Position numbers and translations under genes: made by a program. The notes under the pieces are model-generated. The model saw only the letters and a list, made by a program, of their open reading frames with translations. It was not told the origin of the DNA and did not search any database. Positions 22,894 to 34,660 of a DNA stretch of 64,000 nucleotides are shown piece by piece (the first letter of the stretch is position 1; each line of letters begins with the position of its first letter). Source of the stretch: Anastrepha obliqua (taxonomy: Eukaryota > Arthropoda > Insecta > Diptera > Tephritidae); assembly GCF_027943255.1 (NCBI RefSeq), contig NC_072896.1, positions 60,158,501 through 60,222,500 on the forward strand, read 5' to 3'.

Positions 22894-24092
22894 TATAATA
22901 TCTGGCATATGTTCACCGCGACTACGAGCTACATGGTCTATTCGATCAGTCCAATTTTTGAGTACTTTTCCCAATAATTCTGGCCGTATGGCGTTAAATG
23001 GGGCTTGAATATGGGCTTCCAATGTTACAAGTTTCCAATAAGGCATATCTTCTTAAAAATTAATCCAGAGGTGTTAAATCGCACGAACGAAGGGTCCAGG
23101 ACCACTTCTGGAAAGAAAGTTGTCAAGTTGAGCTTGCAATTAATTGATTGTTAAGGGCGCTGTATGGCAGGTCGAAGTGCTTTATGAACTTCGTGAACAG
23201 ACTTTTTTTCAAAGTAAATTAACAATTTAGAAGCGTTATTCTGGCGTTAAACGATTCATGGTTGCTTGCCAAACCTTACTGAACGTAAATGTCAACACAG
23301 TTTGCCTTTCTCAGCTGTCAAACCATAGTTATCGATATCGATAGTTCTCATGCAGCTAAAAACAGACCCCCTCTATTTCAATGTTTTGCAATTCCATCTT
23401 GTTACCGCTTTTGTGTGTCAAACATTTCTGTATATACTGATAGGAGAAACAGTTGATTTTGTCGTTTTTTCAGCGGGTACAAGTTTCATGGAATTTGTGT
23501 TACTACGGAGGGCTGGGTTGATGGGAACTTTATTTTGAGAGCCAATTTGTGCGGAAACCGGCAGGAAAAAATCTGAACTTCAAATCTTATTGATACTCAG
23601 GAAATCAAAGGAAGGTGGTGAACTTTAACTGCTTAACGTTCATTTAATTTCGTTATAAGTTCCTTGATGCACTGCCGAGAGGTTGAAAAATAATTTTAGC
23701 ATAATTTTTGCCATCTAATTCTACGTTTTACTGACATAATCAGCGGTGTTAATTCTGGTTCTCAAATTACGGATATACTCTAACACTTCAAAATTATTAT
23801 TTTTTCTCTCAACAGTTTCGTTGGGGACGAGACATATGTGGGATAACTATTAGTATTTCGTCATACCTTGGCCTCCGAACTTGCTCCGTTTGTTATTTTA
23901 TCCAGTTTAGACCAGTTTTTAAAAGCAATAGATAATAACATTGGACGTCTTTACAAAATATGATGACCGAGCGGTTCACTTTTTCTAGCATCATAAATAA
24001 TTCACAAGATGAGGAGTTGCTCTGTTTAAAACTTCGTTTGGTACTTTGGTTTTTTTTTTCAAATCTCACGGAGCTGGTAGTATTGCTCTACA

Positions 24093-24332
24093 TCATTGTA
24101 CACAAGTTAGCATTAATTTTTCCTGGGCGCCACATTCAGATACCGCGTCATATAAGCAAATATTTCTCATGCTGTCCAAAGCGCCTTTAAAATCGACAAA
24201 GAGATAGTGGGGACGATACTTTTTTGTATGGTTTTTTCTAATGATTGTCGTAATGGGAATGATAAGATTCAAACAGCTATTTTGAAATATCACCGATTGT
24301 ACATAACAAAAATTATAGTGCCAATATTCCAA
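24093..24332 (-). pseudogene. LINE reverse transcriptase palm fragment
   Basis: The minus strand reads HYLFVDFKGALDSM and then ICLYDAVSECGAQEKLM, matching the RT palm motif (usual FVDFKAAFDSI) with its first catalytic Asp. There is nothing of the element on either side that I can join to it. Confidence 0.6.
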
Positions 24333-24540
24333 TAATCCAGGTGGAAACGTGATACCACAATCTGTCTTGCTGAACTATTTATATTTTTATATTTAGCATT
24401 TGTAGTATGCCCTGACCATTTGGATATGAGTTCATATGCCCCAGTTGGCCATTCAGATTTGTATTTGGATGAAAACCGCAAATTGCTATTAACGAAAATC
24501 TAATCATAACCGGAAATTAATTTGACAGAAATCTCATTAA

Positions 24541-24690
24541 ATTTACAACGACCGCAAGCGTAGCAACTTGGCAGAGCTGGCGTGGGTGCCAGATGCCGGG
24601 CAGGGCAACCTAGCGAGTGTCAAGGTGATGGTCGAATTGTGCTGATTGCCCGACCGACGGGACTAGCTTGCAACTAAATGTTGGCAACTT
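24541..24690. other. GC-rich island inside intron 1
   Basis: This stretch is far richer in G+C than the surrounding intron and has no transposon motif. A 30-codon open frame (SNLAELAWVPDAGQGNLASV) crosses it but has no splice sites that fit. It may be a conserved regulatory element or a fragment of an unrecognised repeat. Confidence 0.25.
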
Positions 24691-25183
24691 TTGCAAGTGT
24701 TGCACAATTTGCTGATGAAAATCCATTATATGCACATCAACATATATACATATGTGAGCTTCTATCGTAAATTTATTAACGCATGTCTGTGAATGTAAGA
24801 ATCAATTTTTGCGCAATAGATCCTAATATTGTATGTATGTATATGTAAGTACGCGTGAAATGTGCCTTTGACAGTACGGAATAAAAGCCGAAACTGTACG
24901 AGTTATTAATCAAGTAATCAATCTCAATCATTGTTGTAGGACTGTTAATAATAAAGGATGGTTTTGTATATGTTTCTTTGACTGGCGGTACCAATAGAGA
25001 ACTCTAGACGGAGAATAGCTTTAAATCGATAGTCTGATTCCACTAAGTGGTTGTAAAAAATTAATCATAAGTAAAATGTAACTGTGATTTTAAATTTTGT
25101 ATCTTTTTCAGTGTTTTACTTGATCAAAGAAAACATAATTCAGGAAACGCAAATGTTCGCAAAATTTTATGATACATATGATA

Positions 25184-26021
25184 ACACTTGGGCTGAAAAG
25201 TCCCGGGCGTAACAAAGAAACCACGTTTTTTTTTTGTTCAAAATTAGCATTATTCATCAACGTAATTTTCGTCGAGCACAACGCAATCATTCCAGCACCG
25301 CCCTAACATTTCAACACCACTTTTGTGGAACGATTTATCTTTTGCCTGAAATAGATTCAGCGATAATCCCTTAATTCGAGCGAAATTTCTTACCGGCGAG
25401 TATTTTTTTGAAGTCTGTGAACAGCCAGGAGTCACTGGGAGCCAAATCTGGTGAATACGGTGGATATGGGAGTAATTTTAAGTTCAATTCGTTTTTGTCA
25501 TTGTTTTGTTCCGATTTTTGATCAACAGTGAGCAATCGCGGCACCCACTTTGCTGATGCAATATAAAGCCAACACGTTTTTTGATATCTTTACGTCGCCA
25601 GCTAACTCACACAACACCACTTTTTAATCATTCAAAACGATCTGTCCTCATTTGGACGTCGATTGCGTTGTGCATCATCGGTGTCTCTGCGACCACGTTT
25701 GAAGTCAGCAAACCATCACTTTATTGTTGTTTCTGATGGAGCGGAGTTCCCATAACACTTTTCAAGCCATTGCTTCGTTTGAGCGGTATTTTTTCCCATC
25801 AAGAGGCAGTGTACATTTAAAACACGAAATTCTTTTTGATCCATTGTTTTGAAAGAACAAAAGTAGCGTCATTCTTAGCAAAATAACTCACCAACTAACA
25901 GTAGAATTTCATGAAATTTTAACAGCTGCCGTTTTAAGGTTAGTATTAACTGCAAAAGAGGTGAATGCAATACAACTAGTGCCATCTATGTGCTAGGCCC
26001 GGGACTTTTCAGCCCATGTGT
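25184..26021 (-). mobile_element. DD34D mariner, decayed (838 bp)
   Basis: The ends pair as ACACTTGGGCTGAAAAGTCC and its complement, between TA pairs (25182-25183 and 26022-26023). The minus strand starts at 25845 with MDQKEFRVLNVHCLLMGKNT, then WLEKCYGNSAPSETTI, a stop, and WFADFKRGRRDTDDAQ (the HTH region). It later reads KRVGFILHQ, then SLNLFQAKDKSFHKSG and DCVVLDENYVDE at the C-terminus. Much of the DDE core is deleted and frameshifted. Confidence 0.88.
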
Positions 26022-27266
26022 TATATTGTTATGCTACACATTTTGCTTTCATTTGGAAAATATTACTTCCTCTATATTCTCATTGATAATAAATAAATGA
26101 ATTCATAAGTTCAGTTCAATGATAGAATGTATTCAATTTGGTGTATAAAAAGTATTTATTTGCAGAAATAACCAGTCGCATGACCTAAATTGGTGTAAAA
26201 GCTTAACCTAACGCTTCTTATTGGTTTATATATAATATATTTAACTTCCTTAAAAGATGCATACATATTCCATAAACCAACTGCTCATTGAAGACTAGAT
26301 TATCTCCGCCCGTAAGTAAAATAATTCACTTATAGTATAATGAATTATTAGCCAGTGAAAATAATTTTTTTATATGCACCATAAAACTTGAAATGAAATA
26401 ATCAATAACTATTTATAAAGGATTTTGGTTTTGATTTTATTATCGTGTGCATTCACACAAACATTGGCAATAATGTTACAAATATATGTATGCATGCATA
26501 AATGTTTAACGTGCCAATAATCGGATGAATTATGAAAACAACAACTTATTTGCGTTTAATATGAATACAGAGTTTTTTTTGCAAATCACATTGTGCATGA
26601 TTTGCCATGTCAGCGAAATAAAATCGTGCGAAATTGTTTACCCATGATAGCATTTGATGCGATTATATGTTAACTACATCGCCAACACCACGAAAAACTC
26701 TACCCACAAAACATTAAGTTTACCACTACCCCACTTCGCTCAACCCATCTATTGTTCCCCGCCCTATTGGGATGGCCACAATCGAGTGAAATATGATACG
26801 CAACCACCCATCTAAACTGATGATGGCAGGTATTAATGTCTGTAAATTGGAAATGTACATCCCTGAATACATATTTGTATGGGCCATTGCTTGCAGCCGC
26901 AATGTTGTTGCATATTTTGCGGTTCTAATTGCAAATCTACAAAGTCAGACTTCCACACCAGTGCGTTGCGAACTAATTATTTTGATGGCATATTGAAATA
27001 GTTTTAAGTATGAGAGACGTGCAGAGTGAGATGATATTGATAGACGGTTAAACTCGCAAACATATTGCTTACGAAATTTCCAGTTGGCAATATTTATTAG
27101 GTATATCGTTGAATCAATCCCTATTTTTCATGACTGGAAACATTAAGCCTAGGTAGGTAGGTAGGTGAAATGGATGAAGTGCCTATTTGATTTACAATGG
27201 CTACGGTATCCAAGCAAGTTTGTATTTGACCAGCATCTTGTTTGTGCCGGTTAGATGATCATTATT

Positions 27267-27330
27267 AAACAAAAAAAATAAGAATTTTCTAATAGCGGTC
27301 GCTCCATAGCCGGTGACCAAACCTTCTAGT
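27267..27330 (+). mobile_element. SINE fragment (decayed)
   Basis: TTTTCTAATAGCGGTCGCTCC and ACCAAACCTTC match the SINE body block TTTTCTAATAGCGGTCGCCCC...GGCAAACCTC in plus orientation. Neither end is present. Confidence 0.45.
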
Positions 27331-27461
27331 AAAGCTTCTTCGTACGAGTATGTAACATTGCGAATAGTAGTCGCGAAAAGACACTTAAAACTGGTGAGGT
27401 AGCGGTGTATGGTATGTTTGATTCGTAAGCACACGAAGTGGATTTGGATTTACGCCTTATA

Positions 27462-28388
27462 AAGGGTGTTTTTTTTAGAGGTTAGGTTTTCAAGTTGGCA
27501 CTACTTTTTTCGTAGATGGTCTTTTTGACAGCTGTCACTTGATTTATGCTCAGTTTGGTTTGCCATTTCCTAATGAATAGACTTACACCTGAACAACGTT
27601 TGCAAATCGTGCAAATTTATTACGAAAATAATGGTTCGGTTCGCGCGGTTCGAAAATAATGGTTTTTGTTCAGCGATGAAGCTCACTTTTGGTTGAATGG
27701 GTATGTCAATAAGCAAAATTGTCGCATTTGGAGTGAACATAATCCACAAGCCATTGCTGAGACGCCGTTACATCCTCAAAAAGTCACTGTTTGGTGTGCT
27801 CTATGGGCAGAGGGAATCATTGGTCCATATTTCTTTAAAAATGAAGCCGGCCATAATGTTACAGTCAATGGAGAGCGCTATAGAGCCATGATTAATGACT
27901 TTTTCGTGCCTGAATTGGATGATGTTGTTGTGGACGACCTTTGGTTCCAACAAGACGGCGCTACATGCCATACAGCCAACGCAACAATCGATTTATTGAA
28001 GGAAACTTTTGGTGAGCGCATTATCTCGCGCCGTGGACCTGTGGCGTGGCCTCCAAGATCGTGCGATATAACACCGCTGGACTATTTCTTGTGGGGCTAT
28101 GTGAAGTCGCTTGTCTACGCAGATAAGCCCGAGACGATTGACGTCTTGGAAGAGAATATCAGCGCGTTATTGCTGACATACGGCCCTAATTGCTGCAAAA
28201 AGTGGTCGAAAATTGGGCCTCTCGGCTGGAATTTATTCGAGCCAGCCGCGGCGGCCACTTTCCCGAAATCATTTTTAAAACATAATGGCAAACCCTTATC
28301 TTTATAATAAAGCTAACTTCTTGGCCATAACATTAAATTATATACGTTTTATTTCATCTTGAAAACCTAACCTCTAAAAAACACCCTT
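27462..28388 (+). mobile_element. DD41D mariner, internally deleted, twin A
   Basis: The ends AAGGGTGTTTTTTTTAGAGG and CCTCTAAAAAACACCCTT lie between TA pairs (27460-27461 and 28389-28390). The inverted repeat extends through GTTAGGTTTTCAAG. The body is almost identical, including the deletion junction, to the inverted copy at 53771-54699. Confidence 0.95.
27573..28307 (+). pseudogene. DD41D transposase, deleted and frameshifted
   Basis: The ATG at 27573 gives MNRLTPEQRLQIVQIYYEN and 10 more codons, then TAA. The catalytic half follows in the same frame: FLFSDEAHFWLNGYVNKQ, VTVWCALWAEG, FQQDGATCHTANAT and ITPLDYFLWGYVK (spacing 41). GAAAATAATGGTT occurs on both sides of the deletion scar. 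Compared with the 53.8 kb twin, one base is missing near 28160, so the last residues are out of frame and the frame ends at 28307. Confidence 0.92.
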
Positions 28389-28582
28389 TACGAGTATTCG
28401 TACATACTCGTATATGCGTACATATACTCGTACATATATTCGTACATATACTATTGTACAAAATGGTTTGGTAGTGACGAATAAATATTATCGTATACAT
28501 CTGAGACTATCGTCTACCATGAGAAGACATATAAAGTACTTAATATGATATTATATATGTATGTACATGTAATAGTATATAC

Positions 28583-28632
28583 AGGAGGAGGAGCTCGGCC
28601 AAACACTAAGTAGGTGGTGTAAGCACCAATTA
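28583..28632 (+). mobile_element. SINE 3' end fragment
   Basis: GGAGGAGCTCGGCCAAACAC followed by TGGTGTAAGCACCAATTA is the SINE 3' end, here with AAGCACCAATTA in place of ACGCGCCAATTA and an AT-rich tail. The 5' part is absent. Confidence 0.65.
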
Positions 28633-29565
28633 TATAGTATATGTACATATATACAATATATAATATGGACAGCAGTACTTATATGTTATTAGTGAGGAGA
28701 AGCGATATCAATATGTAACTCAACTTCGATTTATAATTTTTTGTGCTAAACAGTACTTTTGTCGTACACTGACTTCATAACCTAAATATTATTCGATTCG
28801 TTCGTTTATTATTCAATACCAAATTTGTCCAAATGAACGTTGTTTATATGGAAATCGTTAAAAGTTGGTTGAATACTTGCAAGTTGGATATGTGCAGGAG
28901 TCACGTACTTGCACTAAAAATTAAGACCAGAATTAGGAAAAAATTTTATCGATGAAAAAGGTGTGACTTCTCTTACAGTATTGTGAAAAAACCTAAGCAA
29001 CTTGTTTTGCTGAGTTAATTTTTTTTAAGATGGAATCTAGCACTTAGGGTAATTTCTTCCTTTATGCGTAGGGAAGAAATGTTAAACATTTTGTCTTTTA
29101 AAATACTAAAACGTAAATTGAAATTTGCAATTTGAAATTTAATGGCATTTTGAACTTTCTTTCACTGCAGACCAAATTTGTTGTAGTCCCCCTGCAACAT
29201 ATCCGAAAATTAATTAAATATCATTACATTTATTAAAACAACTTGCTCGTTATCTATGAAAGCAGGTAATTGCAACAAAAGCTCCGCCCTAGCTCCAAGC
29301 CGATAATAAATTTTTTATAAAAAAATTTAAATTATAAAAAAATCAAATAGGGATAATCAAGGCTAAGTTGATCGGACAGAACTTTATGCATCGGCGCACA
29401 CAACGTGGGTGTACAGATCATGCACTATCTTACCCCTGAAACATGCCCAACATGCTTACCACAAAAGCAGATCGGTTGGGACAGCATTGTACGAGGTTGT
29501 TGAAAGTATAGAACTGGCGTTCAAAAGTAAGGAACTCGTTAATACAATTTATCCTCTCCTATTCT

Positions 29566-30005
29566 TCTTCTTCTTAATTGGATCGATAATCGCTTACGCG
29601 ATTTTGGCCGAGTTTAACAAAACAAGTCGTTTCTTTCTGATGCTAACCGGTGCCAGTTGGCCACTCCAAGTGAAGCCAAGTTCTTCTTCAACTGATCTTT
29701 CCAACGCAGAAGAGGCCTTCTTCGTCCTCTGCTCCCACCAGCTGGCATCAAATACTTACAGAGTTGAAGCGTTTGTATCCATTCGGACGACATGATCTAG
29801 CCAGCGTAGCCACTGGATCTTTATTCGCTGCTCTATGTCTATGTCGTCGTAAAGCGCATACAGCTCATTGTTCCATCGCCTGCGATATTACCAACGTGCA
29901 AAGGTCCAAAAATCGTCTGCAGAGTCTTTCTCTCAAACTCTCCAAGCGACGCTTAGTTGGATATTGTCATCGTCCACGCTTCCGCGCCATACGTTTTATA
30001 CAATT
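29566..30005 (-). mobile_element. LINE 3' end fragment, copy B
   Basis: It belongs to the same family as the fragment at 15346-15640 but reaches further 5'. Minus-strand frames give YGAEAWTMT, FERKTLQTIFGPL, QRIKIQWLRWLDHVVRMDTN and LLRWKDQLKKNLASLGVANW, before AATTAAGAAGAAGAAGAAT. It has stops and frame changes and about 40 bp of extra sequence near 29600-29645. Confidence 0.75.
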
Positions 30006-31540
30006 TATCCACTCTTTCATACTATCATACGGATACAGATGTAACCAATTGGCTTACCCATTCCAATACTTTCCGTTAAAACTTCCAATACTACAGTTGA
30101 TGAAATCAGTCAATATCTGACCAAGCTAAATAAATGCCCTAGTTGGGGTTCTTTGATCTGATGTCAATAGGTTTAAAATTGGTGAAAAATTGGCATTGAA
30201 GAATAGGAAGTGATTTATGTACAAAGTACTTACGGATTTTGCTTGATTCTCCGCCAATAGATTTCACGAGTTTTGGTACGTCAATCAAGGCGGGGAATAA
30301 ATAAATAATTTTGAATTCAAAATGTCTGAAAAAAAAAATTTCAATTCTAATGAAGATTCTGGCCTCAATTGTACGAGTACATATTTAATAAAAGTAAGTA
30401 AAAAAAAGTAAAAATTTGCCATTAAATATTTTCTGGCTTACCCTATGGTATGCAAGTCTTTCTTATTATGCAAAGTGTCTGTGTGCCTGCGCATGCATTC
30501 CATTACAATGCGAATGCTCGTTTTGTTTGTCAGATTCCTATAGGAAATTGTGCAGCGCCACAAATGCTGACAGATGACTATGGTGGAAGCGGTGGGTGGG
30601 TGGTGTGAGAAGAAGATGTACGTGAACGTGACACTTCCAGGAGCTTACATTGGCATTTATGTGTCAACATCACTTTTAAGCCGATTTAAGCAAAAACAAA
30701 AGCCAAGAAATTCTCTGAGATTCCAAGTGTTAGCATTTTAACTGCTCACTTATAAATTAAAGTAAGGTAAAAAAATTTGGGTCATATACAGCTAGCATAC
30801 ATGCATGTGCAACAATGTAGGTCTGCACCTACAAGTACCTCGCACTTCAAGCAAGTATTTACGAATCCCACATAAAATAAAGTTGAAAAATGGTTCGTAA
30901 TATTTCACTGAACGAAAGAAAATAAATTTTTATTTGCTTCTTAGGTTCAGTTTTTCAGAGCAATTCAACTGAGGTGAGCTTTTAAACTGAGTTAAACCCT
31001 GCAAAATTGAGCGTTTAACCTTAGCTTGGTTTGGAAAAAGCTTATAGAATGCGCAAAAAGCTAAGGGTCAGTGCTAGTTTGACTATGCTCAAACCAGATT
31101 AAAAAATGCATCATGGTTCAATCATCTCAATGCTCAATATTCCTCAAAAACGGAGAGTTTTGTAATGAAAATTTGGAAACTAAAATAAATAAAAATCATA
31201 AAATCATAATAATGAATTCAAAAAAAGTTTGTTACAGTACAATGTTGCACTTTCATCAATTTCATAAAACGGCCAACGGTACGGCCAAACCTGATTTGAT
31301 CATTAATAAAACTTTCATATGTACTTACATAGCTACGAAAAGCTTACTTTCATTCGGTCATTCGACATTCGTCCCAATATGGGAGGAACACCAATACATA
31401 GGTAATAATGGATGAATTATTATACGAATAGAACCTCAAATTGGTTTATGTGAAATGTTATTTTGCATGAAAAAGTTAAATTGGTACCTCAAATTGGAGA
31501 TCACGAAATGAGTATGCGCTTTATTTCTGGGACTGACTTA

Positions 31541-33120
31541 GGTTAAGTTAGGTTAGGTTAGGTAGTAAAGGTTGCCCAGAGAGTGGGCCCACTTGGACGA
31601 AAAAAGTTTGGTTCATCGTTTGTGATACCATTGCAAGAGGGGGGAAAAAGAGGTGAAGGAAAAAACGATAGGACGAAAAGGAGAGGGGTGGGGAGGGTTG
31701 AGTATCTATGGACTACGAACAGTGACTCATTTGCGGTTGTGTTAGCCTCTTTGTGCTGCTGATGAAGTTCATCAGATTTTTGATATCAAGACCTGCTAGA
31801 TGCTTGAATCTTAGTCCCAGGAGAGCTGAGCAGTTAAGGAGCAGGTGCTGAGAGGTCAGCTGACGCAAAAAAGCCTCGAAATAATTCCGAGTCTCACGGC
31901 ATGTATACCCCGCGGATAGTGCCCAGTGAGGACGCCCACGAAATTTGAGAGATGAGATTTTGTCATTCTCAGAATATCCCTCGAACGCCTCCTATCCAAA
32001 CGTGGCCAAAAGGACTTCGCGGCCTTACACTTTCGTGTGCTTGCCCAGCGCTCGCTGAGTTGGTGCAAAGCCCATCCTTCCAGGAGTAGAGCGCAGGTTG
32101 TCAAGAGGATCCCGATCCTCTCCCCACGCGGGCACATTGCCTCACAGGTCCCTTGTCTGGCCAGCTCGTCGGCTTCGCAGTTTCCTGCAATGCCACTATG
32201 ACCAGGTACTCAAATTATCCTTATGTCGAAGAATTCTGATGCAATCGAGAGAGAGAGAGAGAGAGACAAGACATTCCCTGACCAGTTTCGAATGCCTCAT
32301 AATAGAGTCTAGGGCCCAAATTGCCGCTTGGCTATTGGAGTAAATATTTACCTTCTTAACAGTTATTACGCAAGTAAGTAGCCAGTCAGCTGCTTCTTTG
32401 ATTGCGGCCACCTCTGCTTGGAGCACACTGCAGTGATCCGGTAGCCTGTATTTGAGTTTGATTCAATTCTGCCTGCGATGTCAATAGGTATCACATTTAA
32501 CATTACATTAAGCGCTAGAGTAGGAGTAGTTCGAAGCGCCCCACTGATTCCAATGAGTGCAGACCTTTGAACTCTCTCTAGCTTTTTAACTGGTGTCAGC
32601 CTCTCCAGTGAGTTCCACTAGACAACGACTCCATATAAAAAGATTGGCTTTATTATGGTATTATAGGCGAGAGGCTCCATCTTTTGCTAATTGCGCCCTT
32701 GCATCCATACAATGCGATTGCTGCCGTCCTTACTCTCTCCTCAATGTTGAGCTTCGTCGTTAGCTTACTGTCAAAGACTAGACGTAGGTACTCCCCCTTG
32801 TCGGAAAGCACCTCGTGAAAAGGGCGAACTCCGTCTTAAGAGGATTCACCGATAAGCCGCAGTACGCTGCCCATCGAAAAACTACGTTCAGATATCAGAA
32901 GAACTACGTACAGGGTATCTACATACAAACTTTCCTCTAACAATTAATGCCACATCATCCGCGTAGGTAATCACCCTACAGCCCCTCCTTACCAGCTCCT
33001 CCAGCAAGTCATTGATAACAATGATCCAGAGAAATGGTGAGAGAACACCGCCTTGCGGCGTGCCCCTGCTCACCTGCCGGCGGAGAGAGAGAGACTTAGA
33101 AATAGTCAATCGAAAACCTC
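31541..33120 (-). mobile_element. LINE with RT and RNase H, 5'-truncated
   Basis: On the minus strand the reverse transcriptase (33109-32888) has RGTPQGGVLSPFLW and VITYADDVALIVRGKF, including the catalytic YADD. A thumb region follows. RNase H (32426-32196) has AEVAAIKEAADWLL and IYSNSQAAIWAL, where the usual Asp is Asn. The C-terminus (32137-31856) has RRRSRDILRMTKSHLSNFVG and LTGHYPRGIHAVRLG. The 3' end carries CTAACCTAACCTAAC. The motif set suggests an I/LOA/R1-type LINE; the exact clade is uncertain. A (GA)n run at 32249-32270 disrupts the RNase H. Confidence 0.82.
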
Positions 33121-33391
33121 CGAATATATTTATATAATATTTTAGTTCTCAAAAACTAAGCACATGTAACAAAGGATGTAGGTGCCAATTAAATAAATAA
33201 TATGTAAATATTCGGCCACCCTAGTTGAATGGGCTTGTGCAAAACCCACTGCGGGCACCAAAGAGTAAAGTCAAACGAAATATTTTTAAACGTTTTAAAG
33301 CAAGACAAGAATCACGATTTCAACTTTTTCATACGAAAGTGGCTTTTGCAACTCACTACAATTTTCGCTATTGGGTACATGAATGTAAATA

Positions 33392-33938
33392 AAGGGTCTT
33401 TCAAAAGACCTAGATGTTGTTTTAAAATATTTAAAACATGTAACAATTTATATTTTTTCAGGTCTCACTATTTTTATTCAAAATACAGCTTCTAATATTT
33501 GTATGTGAAAAGTCATCATGCAATTGTCCACCACGAGCTTGATTCATGCATTCCGAATCGTTGAGAACGTCGACATATCAATGTTGAAGGTTGCTACAAC
33601 AGCAAAATTTTCAACAGAACGTCCAGTTTTTGGTCTGCCAGTCCTTTTTCTATCCTCGATAGAACCAGTTTCTATTTTTTTCACCAACCTTTGAATCATG
33701 TTGGTACTCATGTGGACGATTATGGCCACTAAAAAAATCACAAATTTTGCGAATGTTAAAGATCGATCGCATTTTCATAATAATGTAAGTTTCAATAATG
33801 TTACAATAAAATTAACGCGTTCTTCCATCGTGTAAAATTGTACATCTGTTTACTTGACAAATGCCAAAGATGACATAAAACGTGCCGTCTAGGAATTATT
33901 CACTGCTCACATCTAGGTGTCTCTTTTGAAATACCCTT
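33392..33938 (-). mobile_element. miniature mariner retaining HTH part (547 bp)
   Basis: The ends AAGGGTCTTTCAAAAGACCT and its imperfect complement lie between TA pairs (33390-33391 and 33939-33940). The minus-strand frame at 33741-33544 has MIQRLVKKIETGSIEDRKRT and GRPKTGRSVENFAVVA, the linker/second HTH region of a DD41D-like transposase. The catalytic domain is lost. Confidence 0.82.
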
Positions 33939-34317
33939 TATATGCAGAAATAACAGCTATCATATTTAATTAATTAATTATGTGTATTTATTTTGTACAT
34001 TGGAATCTATTTGCATGAGGCAGTGCCTTGAAATTGAGTGCTAAGCTTAGAATGACGCACTCTCATGCCAACGATGCATATTTTATTTTATTTTAGATAT
34101 ATAGAACATTCTTTGGATTCTGAAATGCAATTCGATATATTCATAGAAATATATTATATAAATGTAGTAGGGAGAGCTTAATTATTTCTATTATAATTAT
34201 CATTATTATGTACTCTAATGAACTGAAATTGTATTCTCTTTCTACTATAGCAAATTATAATGCAAATTTATTTAAAATATTTCCGTTGTGCACGACAAAC
34301 GCACATGCATTGCACCG

Positions 34318-34380
34318 CATCGAGCCGCATTTCTGGCTCAATGGATAAGTAAATAAGCAAAACGTGTGCCCTTTTTCAAA
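34318..34380 (+). pseudogene. tiny DD41D transposase relic
   Basis: The words PHFWLNG, a stop and VNKQN mirror the first-Asp motif EAHFWLNGYVNKQN of the nearby DD41D elements. No terminal repeats are found. Confidence 0.35.
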
Positions 34381-34660
34381 ATTTACCTACAATGGTGGAC
34401 GTTGCAGCAAAATATTCTACTTTTTGGTTGCCCATGAATAAATTTCTGTTTGGGAAAACCATCTAAGGTGTATACCATTTGTAGGACAACATCAAAATAA
34501 AACCTATGCGCCACGTATACAATTGGACAGATGTATTTGGGCACGCTCGTACTATGTAGTATAAGAACAACTAGTTGAACCTTAAGAGCTCGCCAATAAA
34601 TTAATTTGTACTTTCGTATTGAAAGTGCATTCATAAAAAAATTGAAATATAATAATAATA

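Larger units (their letters stand above)
22020..23375 (-). mobile_element. decayed DD41D mariner hosting a nested mariner
   Basis: Minus-strand pieces run from a start at about 23264 (MNRLTPE) through STSTCHTAPLTIN (near the second Asp) and FLSRSGPG to KVLKNWTDRIDHVARSRGEH and MPDII, with several stops. The coding end is interrupted by the element at 22057-22893 and resumes at about 22054-22020. The outer limits are approximate because its terminal repeats are not clear. Confidence 0.7.

Noticed and set aside
29409..30120. Two plus-strand frames of 118-128 codons
   Set aside because: They are antisense to a LINE ORF2 C-terminus whose minus-strand motifs are clear.
31550..31562. Interstitial telomere repeat
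   Set aside because: Only three to four GTTAG units, placed exactly at a LINE 3' end, so a LINE tail is the simpler reading.
32249..32270. (GA)n as a GAGA-factor site
   Set aside because: It lies in decayed LINE RNase H and looks like a simple microsatellite expansion.
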